Below are positions 8,878 to 17,233 of a stretch of DNA of 64,000 nucleotides, one piece after another. Origin of the DNA: Glaciecola sp965660625 (GTDB lineage Bacteria; Pseudomonadota; Gammaproteobacteria; Enterobacterales; Alteromonadaceae); the NCBI GenBank assembly GCA_965660625.1, contig CBFIAR010000017.1:1-64000 (forward strand), read 5' to 3'. Position 1 is the stretch's first letter; each line of letters begins with the position of its first letter. The position numbers and the translations under genes are program-made. The notes beneath the pieces are model-generated. The model was not told the origin of the DNA. It was given only the letters and a program-made list of their open reading frames with translations, and did not search any database.

Positions 8878-9459
8878 ATGTCAAACCCGCTTGTTGAAAC
8901 CTTCGATTCTTTTGTTAACGCTTATATCGACCTCGCTGGTGATGCTGACAGAAAATTATTAACTGACTATGATGCAGATTGGTTTTCACCTTGCTTGTTA
9001 TTGAGCGAGGCGCAATTAGTCGATGTTGCTGATGGGGCGCCAACCACCTGGCGTCCTCTGTTACAGCCGGATACTTCGCATTTACGCGATTTAGCAAAGG
9101 CCTTAGACATTGAAATTCATCCGCAGTTGGAAACCTTATTCTGCCGATATTACAGTCATGATTTACCGGCTAGCACCGATCGCGGCGATTTGGATATTTT
9201 ACAAGCGTGGAACCAAGATGATTTTGAACGATTACAAAAAAACCTGATTTCACACGTATTAATGAAGCGTCGCTTAAAGCAGCCCGACACTTTGTTTTTT
9301 GCCACCACCGATCAGGAAGACTTCATTATTAGCATTGACGTTGCGAGTGGAAAGGTCATGCTAGAACAAGTTGGTAAGGTGCCTGAAGAAGTGCTGGCGG
9401 ATAATTTGGATAACTTTATGAGGAGCCTTCGCCCTCGAAACGTTGTTGTAACGTTTTAA
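8878..9459 (+). CDS. syd: SecY-interacting protein Syd
   Basis: 193 aa (E. coli 181). Syd binds cytosolic loops of SecY and is thought to check the integrity of the translocon. The family pattern is clear: LVETFDSFVNAYIDL at the start, WFSPCLL, WRPLLQPD, the central FCRYYSHDLPA and QAWNQDDFERLQKNL, and VGKVPEEVLADNLDNFMRSLRP at the end. It is divergent from queF, and the 3' end overlaps the convergent small gene at 9416-9730 by 44 bp. Confidence 0.92.
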   Translation: MSNPLVETFDSFVNAYIDLAGDADRKLLTDYDADWFSPCLLLSEAQLVDVADGAPTTWRPLLQPDTSHLRDLAKALDIEIHPQLETLFCRYYSHDLPASTDRGDLDILQAWNQDDFERLQKNLISHVLMKRRLKQPDTLFFATTDQEDFIISIDVASGKVMLEQVGKVPEEVLADNLDNFMRSLRPRNVVVTF

Positions 9460-9730
9460 GCGCATTGCGTAATGCCACCACTTGATGTTCCAGTTCAGTG
9501 ACTCGCGCCGCTAAGTCATTGTTTGATTTGGTAGATGGCGGTGCGGGTGCTGCCACGTTCTCAATTTTTACCGTCGCTTTATTGTCTTTCCAATAGCTTA
9601 AGCCTTTGATAATAATTGGGATCGGTAATGGTGTGAGCAGTTTCGCTTTTATCATGCCCACACTTGGTTTTTTACCCGCTTCGCGCAGTGCTATGCAGGC
9701 GTTCACTACTTGCTGTAATTCGGCATTCAT
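9416..9730 (-). CDS. Small conserved-looking protein with C-terminal coiled coil
   Basis: 104 aa, not recognised. Residues 1-50 look like a small helical, winged-helix-like module (ALREAGKKPSVGMIKAKLLTPLPIPIIIKGLSYWKDN), the kind of N-terminus seen in KfrA-type DNA-binding proteins. A Pro/Ala linker follows, then a leucine-heptad coiled coil (LAARVTELEHQVVALRNALK) near 73-92. This suggests a dimer that may bind DNA. The last 44 bp are antisense to the end of syd. A real gene is supported by the organised protein and the free upstream region. Confidence 0.65.
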   Translation of the reverse strand: MNAELQQVVNACIALREAGKKPSVGMIKAKLLTPLPIPIIIKGLSYWKDNKATVKIENVAAPAPPSTKSNNDLAARVTELEHQVVALRNALKTLQQRFEGEGSS

Positions 9731-9935
9731 CTGTTTTTAATTTATTGATTAACTCACTTGTTAGTCATTCTGACCATCTTTTAGGAGAATGAATAGCATT
9801 TATTCAGCTTGAGTTCAGCTTTTTATGCTTAACATCTTGATATTAAAACCTATTTTATTGTTGGTCTGATAATTGTTTATAACACTGACGGACACTCAAT
9901 AACGTGTAATAAATAACCCATAATAAGGAAGCCAA

Positions 9936-10376
9936 ATGAAAGCAACACATTCAGATAATGCACAGATGAAGCCGATAAACATAAAGAGCAAAGGTGCAAA
10001 AAAAGCACTGCTGCTTACTGCTTTTTTCGCGAGCACATTGTTACTTAGCGGCTGCGTAATTTCCATTGATGATAGCTATGAAGATGGTTATGAGGTGTCG
10101 AGTGGCGCAAATTGGAAAAAGCACGAAGCCAAGAATCGACAGTATATTGCTGATCTTAGCCCCGGTGTTTCAAAAATGTCGGTTGTTGATAAGCTAGGTG
10201 CAGCAGACTTTAATGAAATGATAAGCAATAACGGTGACGCGGTGCAGGTACTGTATTATCGAACTCAGCGAGTTGATGATGATGGCATTACCACTAAAAA
10301 TGAATGTACACCTTTAGTTTTTGTGAATAATGAACTTACAGGTTGGGGGGAGTTATCTCTGGCTAAATATTTGTAA
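9936..10376 (+). CDS. DUF3192 lipoprotein
   Basis: 146 aa, start preceded by AAGGAAG. A positively charged N-terminus leads into a hydrophobic helix ending in the lipobox LLSGC (Cys near 40), so it is a predicted lipoprotein. The mature part has the DUF3192 pattern NRQYIADLSPGVSKMSVVDKLGAADF followed by VLYYRTQRV, TTKNECTPLVF and TGWGE, a BamE/SmpA-like fold by general resemblance. The function is unknown. It is a single gene in the syd-csrB interval. Confidence 0.82.
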   Translation: MKATHSDNAQMKPINIKSKGAKKALLLTAFFASTLLLSGCVISIDDSYEDGYEVSSGANWKKHEAKNRQYIADLSPGVSKMSVVDKLGAADFNEMISNNGDAVQVLYYRTQRVDDDGITTKNECTPLVFVNNELTGWGELSLAKYL

Positions 10377-10453
10377 GAATTAACTGGGGCCTGTATATGC
10401 TCTCTTGCAATATTGGAGGAGACCAAATATAGGCACTAGATGCAGCACACAAT

Positions 10454-10487
10454 CATGATCAGATAAATAGCATGATCAGATAAATAG
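10454..10487. repeat. Perfect 17-bp tandem duplication
   Basis: CATGATCAGATAAATAG occurs twice head to tail (10454-10470, 10471-10487), just before the terminator. It is probably a replication slippage product. Confidence 0.9.
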
Positions 10488-10494
10488 GATGAAC

Positions 10495-10542
10495 AAAGCC
10501 GCTCGTGAAACTGGGAATGTTTCAGAAACGAGCGGCTTTTTT
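10495..10542 (+). terminator. Rho-independent terminator
   Basis: A 12-bp stem AAAGCCGCTCGT / ACGAGCGGCTTT encloses a 21-nt loop region that can form an inner GAAAC/GTTTC stem, followed by TTTTTT. It is the likely end of the DUF3192 transcript and insulates the acetyltransferase gene. Confidence 0.8.
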
Positions 10543-10659
10543 ATGAATAAAGGATAAGCTGCGATTTTTTTGCCCTAGATCAACAGTATATTGTTAAAAA
10601 AATGTTATCGTATTCGTTAGAATGCTTTATTGTATATATAAAGCAATAAGGAAGCCTTT

Positions 10660-11304
10660 ATGAGTGTAGCAACATATCAACCTAATATCGATGACATCAG
10701 AGCCGTTTATCTGGGCGCCGATGACCTAAAAGTGGCGGCGTCTATTTTGTATAACGCCTATTTTGACGACCCCCTGTTTAACGATATTTTTGAAATTGAC
10801 CGTGAGGGCTACGAAGCCAGACTGCGCTCTGCTATTCGTGAAGAGCTGAACGCGTTTTGGGAAGCCAAGCAGCCGATGATAGGTTTATTTGAACAAGGGC
10901 GACTGTTGGCAGTTGCGTGTTTAATTAGCCCTGATGCGGCTTTTGGCGCAGGCAGATATTGGCATTGGCGTTTGAAAATGCTGCTCACGGCTGGTTTTCT
11001 GGGCACCAAGCAAATGATTTTAAAAGAAGAGAGGGTACGCGAGTGTATACCTGCAAAAGATTATCACATGCTGTCATTTATAGGTGTTCATCCGGATCAT
11101 CAAGATATTGGTTTAGGTAATATTTTAATGCGGGGTATTGTCGGCTTACTGCAAGAGGACAATAAAACGGAAGGCGTTGGTGTTTTTGTAACCTTGCCTA
11201 AATGTTTATCATTTTTTGTTAATGGTCACTTTGAGCTCGTGAAAGAGTTAGAAGTGGGTCACATTACTGGCAAAGTGATGTTTAGAAAAAAAATTGATAG
11301 CTAA
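10660..11304 (+). CDS. GNAT-family N-acetyltransferase
   Basis: 214 aa. A GNAT fold is indicated by the core strand-loop-helix FIGVHPDHQDIGLGNILMRGIV (about 146-167), where the Q/D-x-G-x-G acetyl-CoA pyrophosphate loop is DIGLG. The preceding AVACLISPDAAFGAG strand and the C-terminal FFVNGHFELV (FYxxxGF type) also fit. The substrate is unknown. It stands alone, with an AAGGAAG-type ribosome site, between two transcription terminators and csrB. Confidence 0.85.
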   Translation: MSVATYQPNIDDIRAVYLGADDLKVAASILYNAYFDDPLFNDIFEIDREGYEARLRSAIREELNAFWEAKQPMIGLFEQGRLLAVACLISPDAAFGAGRYWHWRLKMLLTAGFLGTKQMILKEERVRECIPAKDYHMLSFIGVHPDHQDIGLGNILMRGIVGLLQEDNKTEGVGVFVTLPKCLSFFVNGHFELVKELEVGHITGKVMFRKKIDS

Positions 11305-11330
11305 AGGGTAATTATTTTTGTACGAGATTT

Positions 11331-11380
11331 CGTACATTTTCGTACATTTTCGTAAGTTTGAGTGACTTTTTTTATGTAAG
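11331..11380 (+). promoter_or_regulatory. Candidate upstream activator region of csrB
   Basis: A 10-bp element CGTACATTTT is directly repeated (11331-11350) with a third degenerate copy (CGTAAGTTTG). A TGTAAG hexamer at 11375 matches one half of the GacA/UvrY box (TGTAAG-N6-CTTACA); the second half is not recognisable. It sits about 140 bp upstream of the csrB promoter, a distance compatible with the remote UvrY site of E. coli csrB. Inference only. Confidence 0.3.
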
Positions 11381-11478
11381 CATGACAACAACTTTATAAA
11401 AAAATTAAAGAAAACAAAGGTGTATAATTTACATTGTTTGATAAGTAGCCAAGCGCTGAATGCTAAAATGAATTTTCC

Positions 11479-11508
11479 TTGTACTAATAAAAATAAGCCT
11501 GCTATTAT
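11479..11508 (+). promoter_or_regulatory. Predicted csrB promoter
   Basis: TTGTAC (11479-11484) and TATTAT (11503-11508) are separated by 18 bp. This places a start near 11515, immediately before the first GGA motif of the RNA. Confidence 0.55.
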
Positions 11509-11598
11509 ACTTAAGTATAAAGAAAGCGTTCAGGAAGAGCGGGCTGCAGAGAAGGCATAGTTTTAGGATGAAACGAATAGGATAGGAAGCCGCGGAAC

Positions 11599-11720
11599 AA
11601 CTTTAGGATGAAGATTCAAGGAGCAACTTCAGGACGAAGATTCAAGGAGCAACTTCAGGAAGAAGATTCAAGGAACAACTTCAGGACGAAGATTCAAGGA
11701 ACAACTTCAGGACGAAGAAT
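11599..11720 (+). repeat. 26-bp repeats inside csrB
   Basis: Four full units starting at 11599, 11625, 11651 and 11677 and a partial one at 11703. Each contains a CTTCAGGA(C/A)GAAG hairpin and an AAGGA linker. These are functional CsrA-site modules rather than a CRISPR; there are no unique spacers. Confidence 0.9.
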
Positions 11721-11886
11721 ATTTGCACCAAGGATGTGCAATATTAAGGAACAAAGGAAAGGGACCGACACACGGAGTGTCGCCTGCTTAGGAAGAGTGG
11801 GATTAAATGGAAAGGGGCGTAAGGGATTTAATAGGGATGATAATTTAGCAATGGAACGCTGAGAGGGATGCTCAAAATTGATAGCG

Positions 11887-11915
11887 AAGCAGAAACAGGA
11901 TGTTTCTGCTTTTTC
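11887..11915 (+). terminator. csrB terminator
   Basis: Perfect 9-bp stem AGCAGAAAC / GTTTCTGCT with loop AGGAT, followed by TTTTC. It marks the 3' end of the small RNA and insulates it from the convergent DUF3301 gene. Confidence 0.9.
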
Positions 11916-11942
11916 ATTCTAGACGCGTTAACTTCCTAACAC

Positions 11943-12248
11943 CTAATCAATTCTATAAGCGGGCAAATTCATCTCAATCACTGAATTCCCAAAACTGGTC
12001 ATCGTGCCAATATAAGCATCTGAGCCACTGCTGCTGAATTCCAGTTGATACACAATTTTCCAATCAAGCTTTCCTCTGTGCGAGGCAATGCGCGTTGAAC
12101 GCCTAGCTAAGGATAAAAACTGAAGGTCTTGTTTTTCACAATACTGCGTGGCGTAGTGAATACTGTATTCTGCCATGCCGCGCAGGCGCCAGAATTGAAA
12201 AGCGATCCAAGCAATGCTGAGCAGTATGACTAATGAGCCTAAAGTCAT
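11943..12248 (-). CDS. DUF3301 membrane protein
   Basis: 101 aa. One N-terminal membrane segment (LGSLVILLSIAWIAFQFWRLR, 3-23) is followed by a cytosolic domain with the DUF3301 pattern YCEKQDLQFLSLARRSTRI and WKIVYQLEFSSSGSDAYIG. The function is unknown; the family is almost always next to DUF3549 and truC in Vibrio and Alteromonas relatives. The ATG overlaps the stop of the DUF3549 gene by 4 bp (ATGA), so the two are coupled. Confidence 0.83.
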   Translation of the reverse strand: MTLGSLVILLSIAWIAFQFWRLRGMAEYSIHYATQYCEKQDLQFLSLARRSTRIASHRGKLDWKIVYQLEFSSSGSDAYIGTMTSFGNSVIEMNLPAYRID

Positions 12249-13303
12249 GAGCCCGCGCTCCTACTGTGTGAGACTTGCTGGTATAAACCTGCAATTGCAT
12301 TGGCAATGGGCTTCGGTAAGTTGGGTTTTCGCATCAAGGTGAGCAGTCCAAGTCTGCTTGATGGTACTTGCACAAGATCTGCATAAATACCTCTGAACAA
12401 CTGGCCGCTGGGATCAAGCGTAATGACCTTGGTGAAGAAACTTACTAATAAGGCCTCTTCATTTAATAATCGAAAGTGTCTACCCGCTATTATCACTAAA
12501 CATTCGGTGTCGGGCTGTCCTTCATTCAATAGCTTTTTAATAAATGTCAGTACTCTGTCGGTGGATTGGCTGCCTTTGAGCCCACGAAGCACCATGTGCT
12601 GTATTTCAGCATGTTCTGCAGTGGTAAATAAATCGATTAATTTATCGGTTAGGCTATCGTCAAAATGGGTATTTTCCAAACTGCTGCAAAAGGCCGTTAA
12701 CACTTGCATTGGCAACAGGGCTAAGTGCTGTTTGACCGCCTGCGCAATATCATCTTGCTCAATATGAGCGGCTAAATCGGCAATATCTTGTAAGGCTAAT
12801 TCTTGCCATTGAAGCACCGTTGGATTTTTTATATAAGCGATGGCCTTGTTCAAGCCTTCGCGGGGAGATAAACCTAAATCACGTCGAATCATCGCATTAA
12901 AATCAGCTAGCTGTTGCTGCGACGGGGTGAAAACAAATGGATTTTCAGGCAGTCTTCCGGCTTGCTCTGCAGTTTTTTCTAATTGGCTACCCAAAGCCGT
13001 AACAACGGCTTCAAGAAACTGATTGCGTGCGGCTTGCACAATCAGTGAACGCTCATCTATGGGCAAAGTGACAAACCAAATGTATTGCTCGTGACTGACG
13101 TTTTTATTCCAAAAAACAATGCCATACCAAGCGCTTCCGGCACGAGGACAAGGAACGGGCAGTCGATTATTCTCTATATCAATAAATTGTTGTGAGTCGA
13201 TCGACTCAATCCCGCGGCCCATATCGTAAACACGATAGTCGGTGCCAGCGTGCAGCATAAATTCGCTGATGGTATCAATTGTTTGAGCAGTCATATGCGC
13301 CAT
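12245..13303 (-). CDS. DUF3549 protein
   Basis: 352 aa, soluble. It shows the DUF3549 N-terminus TIDTISEFMLHAGTDYRVYDMGRG and a later HEAT-like helical stretch of acidic/leucine repeats. The function is not known. It forms a two-gene operon with DUF3301. ATGs at 13303 and 13294 are both usable; the first is kept for lack of a deciding ribosome site. Confidence 0.83.
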   Translation of the reverse strand: MAHMTAQTIDTISEFMLHAGTDYRVYDMGRGIESIDSQQFIDIENNRLPVPCPRAGSAWYGIVFWNKNVSHEQYIWFVTLPIDERSLIVQAARNQFLEAVVTALGSQLEKTAEQAGRLPENPFVFTPSQQQLADFNAMIRRDLGLSPREGLNKAIAYIKNPTVLQWQELALQDIADLAAHIEQDDIAQAVKQHLALLPMQVLTAFCSSLENTHFDDSLTDKLIDLFTTAEHAEIQHMVLRGLKGSQSTDRVLTFIKKLLNEGQPDTECLVIIAGRHFRLLNEEALLVSFFTKVITLDPSGQLFRGIYADLVQVPSSRLGLLTLMRKPNLPKPIANAIAGLYQQVSHSRSAGS

Positions 13304-13529
13304 AGCTTATTGGTTTGGCGCGCATTGTATCAAGATAGGTAAAATCTACCAACTAATGCCAAACAAAAGCGATGAAAATGTGTGATACCTGTATTCGTTC
13401 TTCTTGTCTTCCGCTGGCTGCTTGAGTGGTGTCTTTTTCACTGTTTCCTTTTCACTGCGTCGACTCTTAGTTAAACTGCGCTAGCGCAATAAGTGTTTAG
13501 TGGCAATAGCGCTTGGGGGAATAAACAAC

Positions 13530-14237
13530 GTGTTGAACATTTTATATAGAGACGAATACCTGGTTGTGGTTCACAAACCTGCGAATATGCTGGTACACAA
13601 AAGCATGATTGATCGTCATGAAACTGAATTTTTAATGAAACTACTGCGCGACCAGATTGGCCAATATGTGTATCCGGTGCACCGTTTAGATAAGCCAACG
13701 GCCGGTGTTATTTTATTCGCCTTGTCGTCGGATGTTGCTCGTTTACTTGCTCAGCAGTTTGAGCTGCATACTATTCAAAAGGAATACCTTGCTGTACTGC
13801 GCGGTTTTGCGCCTGAACACTTACTCATCGACTATGCGCTGAAAGAAAAACTCGACCCTATTGCCGACAAAAAAGCAAAGCAGGACAAAGAAGCACAAGA
13901 AGCGCAAACCGAGATGCTGAAATTAGCTGAATTATCCTTGCCTATTCCGGTTGGTCGCTATGATGGCGCACGTTTTTCCTTAGTCAAATTAATGCCTAAA
14001 ACAGGACGTAAGCACCAATTGCGTAGGCATATGGCACATATTAGTCATCCCATTGTGGGTGATACCACTCATGGTGACGGCAAGCAAAATAAGTTTGCAC
14101 GTGATCATTTGCATTTTAACAAGCTAGCGCTTTGCGCAACAAAACTGAGCTTTAAACATCCAATAAACGATATAGCCATGGTATGTGAGACGGCACTTGA
14201 AGATGATTTTCAAGCTTTGGTTGAGCGTTTTGACTAA
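13530..14237 (+). CDS. truC: tRNA pseudouridine(65) synthase TruC
   Basis: 235 aa from a GTG at 13530 (E. coli 260). TruC isomerises U65 in tRNA-Ile and tRNA-Asp. The start is chosen because GGGGGA lies 9 nt upstream and the protein then begins MLNILYRDEYLVVVHKP as in TruC; the frame itself is open from another GTG at 13500. Motifs: catalytic Asp in the RluA-type VHRLDKPTAGV (60-70), LLAQQFELHTIQKEYLAVLRG, and GRKHQLRRHMAHISHPIVGDTTHG. In E. coli truC is followed by yqcA; here a 10-kb cluster intervenes. Confidence 0.93.
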   Translation: MLNILYRDEYLVVVHKPANMLVHKSMIDRHETEFLMKLLRDQIGQYVYPVHRLDKPTAGVILFALSSDVARLLAQQFELHTIQKEYLAVLRGFAPEHLLIDYALKEKLDPIADKKAKQDKEAQEAQTEMLKLAELSLPIPVGRYDGARFSLVKLMPKTGRKHQLRRHMAHISHPIVGDTTHGDGKQNKFARDHLHFNKLALCATKLSFKHPINDIAMVCETALEDDFQALVERFD

Positions 14238-14322
14238 GCGCTCTTTCAGGTGATGTTAGTGAGGCTACTTGTTGCACCTGCGGTGAATGAGTCATCCTGG
14301 CGCAAACTTAGTCTATTCAATG

Positions 14323-15804
14323 CTAGTTAAATACCAAAGGCGCCAAGTAAATCGCAATCAAACTGAGAATAATAAGACCAAATATATTCAAGAATAATCC
14401 GGCTTTTACCATCTGCGGTATCTTGATGAGTCCCGAGGCAAACACAATTGCGTTTGGTGCCGTGGCGACGGGCAGCATAAATGAGCAGCTTGCGGCTAAG
14501 GTAATAGGAATACATAATAATAAGGGCGATAAGCCGAGTTCAAGAGCCACTGCAGCCACCACAGGTAGGAAAGTGGCGGTTGTGGCGACGTTACTAGTGA
14601 GCTCAGTTAAGAAGATGACCAGTGCTGTAGAGGCAATAACCAAAGCAAAAATACCGAAGGCGTCCATGTAGGACAAGTGACCGCCTAACCAACTTGCAAG
14701 CCCGCTTGAGGATACTGCGGCCGCTAAACTCAATCCACCACCAAATAAGATCAATACCCCCCAAGGCAGTTGGCTTACGTTGTCCCATGTCATTAGTTGT
14801 GGTTGCTCTTTGTCGGCACTGGGTAAAATGAATAATAACAGTGCTGCAGTCATGACAATACCGGTGTCATTCAAAAAATGGATGTCAAACAGGATCGAGA
14901 TAGGGCGCCTTGTGATCCACATAAGCACAACCAAGGCGAACACAACAGCGACGCGTTTTTCAGCCTTGCTCATGGCACCTAACTCTCTACGCAGTGAGCT
15001 TAAATGCTGATTAACGGATGCGTTAGCGGGAATGTCGACCTTAAAACTCCAATGGGTGAGGGAATACCAAGCCAATGGCAACATACAAAGCATCAGCGGT
15101 ACGCCAACTAACATCCAACTTGCAAAGGTAATTTTAATCTCATATTGCTCATTTAAAAATGCAGCAAGTAGCGCGTTTGGTGGGGTTCCTACCAATGTGG
15201 CCATGCCGCCAATGGTTGCTGCATAGGCCAAGCCTAATAGCATGGCTGTTTGGAATGATTTTGTGCGACGCTCTGACAGGTGCAGATTGTTTTCAGCGAT
15301 GACTTTGGCAACGGATAGTGCAATTGGCATTAACATCATGGTGGTTGAGGTATTGGTCATCCACATAGAAAGCAGAGCAGCAACCAGCATGAAGCCCGCG
15401 ATTAGTCGTTTCCCATCGGTGCCAGCGTAACTTAAAATCACCAACGCAATACGTTTGTGCAAATGCCAGCGTTCCACTGCTAATGCAAGTATAAAGGCAC
15501 CTAGAAACAAATAGATAATTGGGTTTGCGTAGGCTGCCGTGGTCTCTGCAATACTAGAGACGTTTAAGAAAGGAAAAGCGATAATGGGCATAAATGCAGT
15601 GGCTGCTACTGGCACGGCCTCGGTCGCCCACCAAATAGCCATCCACAGGGCAACGGCGGCGACATTCCATGCAGACGCCGGCATTGTTGTTTGCGTAGCA
15701 CTGAACAGCATCATCAAGACAAAGATGACCGGGCCTAATATTAACCCGACGATTTGATAGTTTGCCTTATTCTTATCGTTTGACTGGGATGCTGCTGAAT
15801 TCAT
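14323..15804 (-). CDS. DASS (SLC13) family sodium/dicarboxylate symporter, copy 1
   Basis: 493 aa, about 11 membrane segments. Two SNT-type substrate/Na+ motifs are visible, MTNTSTTMM near 150-158 and TSNVATTATFLP near 405-416, plus the family signature ATIGGMATLVGTPPN. It should import a C4-type dicarboxylate or acidic amino acid with Na+. It is the same length as, and very similar to, the second copy at 18080-19561, and the two flank an SGNH hydrolase and an M14 peptidase. It is the last gene of the minus-strand cluster, separated from the peptidase by a 169-bp gap that holds a GC-rich hairpin. Confidence 0.9.
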   Translation of the reverse strand: MNSAASQSNDKNKANYQIVGLILGPVIFVLMMLFSATQTTMPASAWNVAAVALWMAIWWATEAVPVAATAFMPIIAFPFLNVSSIAETTAAYANPIIYLFLGAFILALAVERWHLHKRIALVILSYAGTDGKRLIAGFMLVAALLSMWMTNTSTTMMLMPIALSVAKVIAENNLHLSERRTKSFQTAMLLGLAYAATIGGMATLVGTPPNALLAAFLNEQYEIKITFASWMLVGVPLMLCMLPLAWYSLTHWSFKVDIPANASVNQHLSSLRRELGAMSKAEKRVAVVFALVVLMWITRRPISILFDIHFLNDTGIVMTAALLLFILPSADKEQPQLMTWDNVSQLPWGVLILFGGGLSLAAAVSSSGLASWLGGHLSYMDAFGIFALVIASTALVIFLTELTSNVATTATFLPVVAAVALELGLSPLLLCIPITLAASCSFMLPVATAPNAIVFASGLIKIPQMVKAGLFLNIFGLIILSLIAIYLAPLVFN

Positions 15805-15876
15805 GCTGCAAGCTCTATATGCTTTTTACCTAAGATTAACAGCTCAGCATGTGAATGTGAATGATGCTGCTACATT

Positions 15877-15900
15877 GCCCCTCTCGGATCTGAGAGGGGC
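15877..15900. other. Intercistronic GC-rich hairpin
   Basis: Perfect 9-bp stem GCCCCTCTC / GAGAGGGGC with a 6-nt loop between the peptidase and transporter genes. There is no T-run on either strand, so it is more likely an RNA-stability or attenuation hairpin than a full terminator. Confidence 0.55.
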
Positions 15901-15973
15901 TTGGCAATATTCGATAAACATGATGTTGTCCACATGCATGTGTGTAAGCTTGCTATTGCAGTGCTGGCTCATC

Positions 15974-17233
15974 TTATTGCGTAGTAACGGGCATCTGATA
16001 AGTAAATTGTGCTGGCGATACGGATAACATTTTCTGCATTAATGTTTGCGCTGCTGCCTGAGCAACATGCGTTATGAGTTTCCTATCGGTGTTATCCCCC
16101 ATTTCATAAGTAATTGAGTGCACATTGTATTGATCAGCCAGGTATTGTTTAAAGACCCCTCTGCCCGGACTTGAACCAGGTTTAGGGCGCACGGTAAACG
16201 AAGATAAAGTAGCGGCTTTTAACTGTGCTAACCAATCCTCAGAAAATGAGGGTGGGGCAACAGCATACTCACTTGGCATGGTGTAAAAGATGTCTTGCTG
16301 AGTTGAATGAAAGTCCAAGCCAAACACCAGTTTTTGTTGTTCGACCAAGGTGCTGGTTAACCATGCATGCACTCGTTGTGTTTCAACTTGGGTAAACTTG
16401 CCCCAATCTCGATTCAAATCGATACCGTTGGTATTGTGTCGCCAGTTACCATTAGCAACGCCATCAGGATTCAGATTAGGAATAATCATCACATTGAATC
16501 GATCTAAAAATGTGGCATTAAGTTGCTGCTGTTTAGCGAGTTCTTCTACAAATGAGACAAGCGCTAATGCGCCCGTTACCTCTGGAGGATGCTGACGGCC
16601 AACGATTAAAAACCATTCTTTATTTTTTGGTTTAGTGTGCATAAGCGCATTAATGGGTCTGCCTTGTGTTGACATACCTAGGCTGTGCAATACGAAGCCA
16701 GATTGTTGCGCAACGGTTTGTGTCCATTGTGTATAAAATGCATTATCTACAAGCTCCTGTCCTGCGATGTAAATGTCTTGTTGTTGCAGTGGTATGTCGA
16801 TATGTATTGCATTGTCTATGACGTTGAAGGGAAGAGCTTGCCATTGCTTTTGATCAATGCTCATTTTAGGCAAATAGCGCGGTTTAGCGTTTTCACCTTT
16901 GATCACAATACTGACCACTTGACTATTAGGCGTTTTGTTAACGAGTTTAAAGGAATACCAAGGACTTGGATTAATAGGACGGTTTTCTGGCTTAGTGAGC
17001 AATTCAAATTGGTTTTCTGAAATCTGTTTGCACTCATCTATTTTTGCTGCTTGAAAGTCAGTTTTAAAGTGCACATTGTTGAATTCACAAGCTTGAGCAC
17101 TAAGTGAAAATCCGAGTGCGGCGATGCTAATAGTCAACATCCGCAAGGCCAAAGTGGTCGTCCTGCATTCCCTTAACGTGCAGGGCGCGGTACTCAGTGA
17201 ATGTAATCCTCGCATTAGCTTGCTACCCCTCAT
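15974..17233 (-). CDS. Exported M14 metallocarboxypeptidase (CCP-like)
   Basis: 419 aa. An N-terminal hydrophobic segment (LTISIAALGFSLSAQA, near 33-48) suggests export. It is followed by the beta-sandwich domain of cytosolic-carboxypeptidase-like M14 enzymes (INPSPWYSFKLVN) and the catalytic domain: zinc ligands in GRQHPPE and DFHS, substrate-binding NRDW, and catalytic Glu in ITYEMGD near the C-terminus. It should trim C-terminal residues from peptides; CCP relatives often prefer acidic residues, but that is not deducible here. The frame start at 17233 overlaps the SGNH gene by 11 bp; an ATG at 17215 with GAGGGG 10 nt upstream is an equally good start. Confidence 0.85.
   Translation of the reverse strand: MRGSKLMRGLHSLSTAPCTLRECRTTTLALRMLTISIAALGFSLSAQACEFNNVHFKTDFQAAKIDECKQISENQFELLTKPENRPINPSPWYSFKLVNKTPNSQVVSIVIKGENAKPRYLPKMSIDQKQWQALPFNVIDNAIHIDIPLQQQDIYIAGQELVDNAFYTQWTQTVAQQSGFVLHSLGMSTQGRPINALMHTKPKNKEWFLIVGRQHPPEVTGALALVSFVEELAKQQQLNATFLDRFNVMIIPNLNPDGVANGNWRHNTNGIDLNRDWGKFTQVETQRVHAWLTSTLVEQQKLVFGLDFHSTQQDIFYTMPSEYAVAPPSFSEDWLAQLKAATLSSFTVRPKPGSSPGRGVFKQYLADQYNVHSITYEMGDNTDRKLITHVAQAAAQTLMQKMLSVSPAQFTYQMPVTTQ

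Larger units (their letters stand above)
11516..11915 (+). ncRNA. csrB: CsrB-family small RNA (CsrA sequestering)
   Basis: About 400 nt with roughly 27 GGA motifs, nearly all as AGGA or GGGA. Many are presented in loops of short stems such as CTTC-AGGAC-GAAG, exactly the CsrA-binding arrangement of CsrB (E. coli: 369 nt). Five units of a 26-bp repeat each carry two motifs. It ends in the terminator stem GCAGAAAC-AGGAT-GTTTCTGC plus T-tract, whose loop itself holds AGGA. The gene lies in the syd...truC interval, the same neighbourhood as E. coli csrB. It would bind and antagonise CsrA, probably under BarA/UvrY control. A short open frame inside it has repetitive nonsense composition and is not a gene. 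The 5' end is estimated from the promoter. Confidence 0.88.

Noticed and set aside
11599..11720. Possible CRISPR array
   Set aside because: The repeats are contiguous 26-bp units without unique spacers and there are no cas genes.
11608..11862. 84-codon open frame with repeated peptide units
   Set aside because: It lies wholly inside the csrB RNA; the peptide repeats only reflect the 26-bp CsrA-site modules and it has no ribosome site.
15877..15900. Terminator between the M14 peptidase and DASS copy 1
   Set aside because: Strong stem but no T-tract on either strand; kept only as an intercistronic hairpin.
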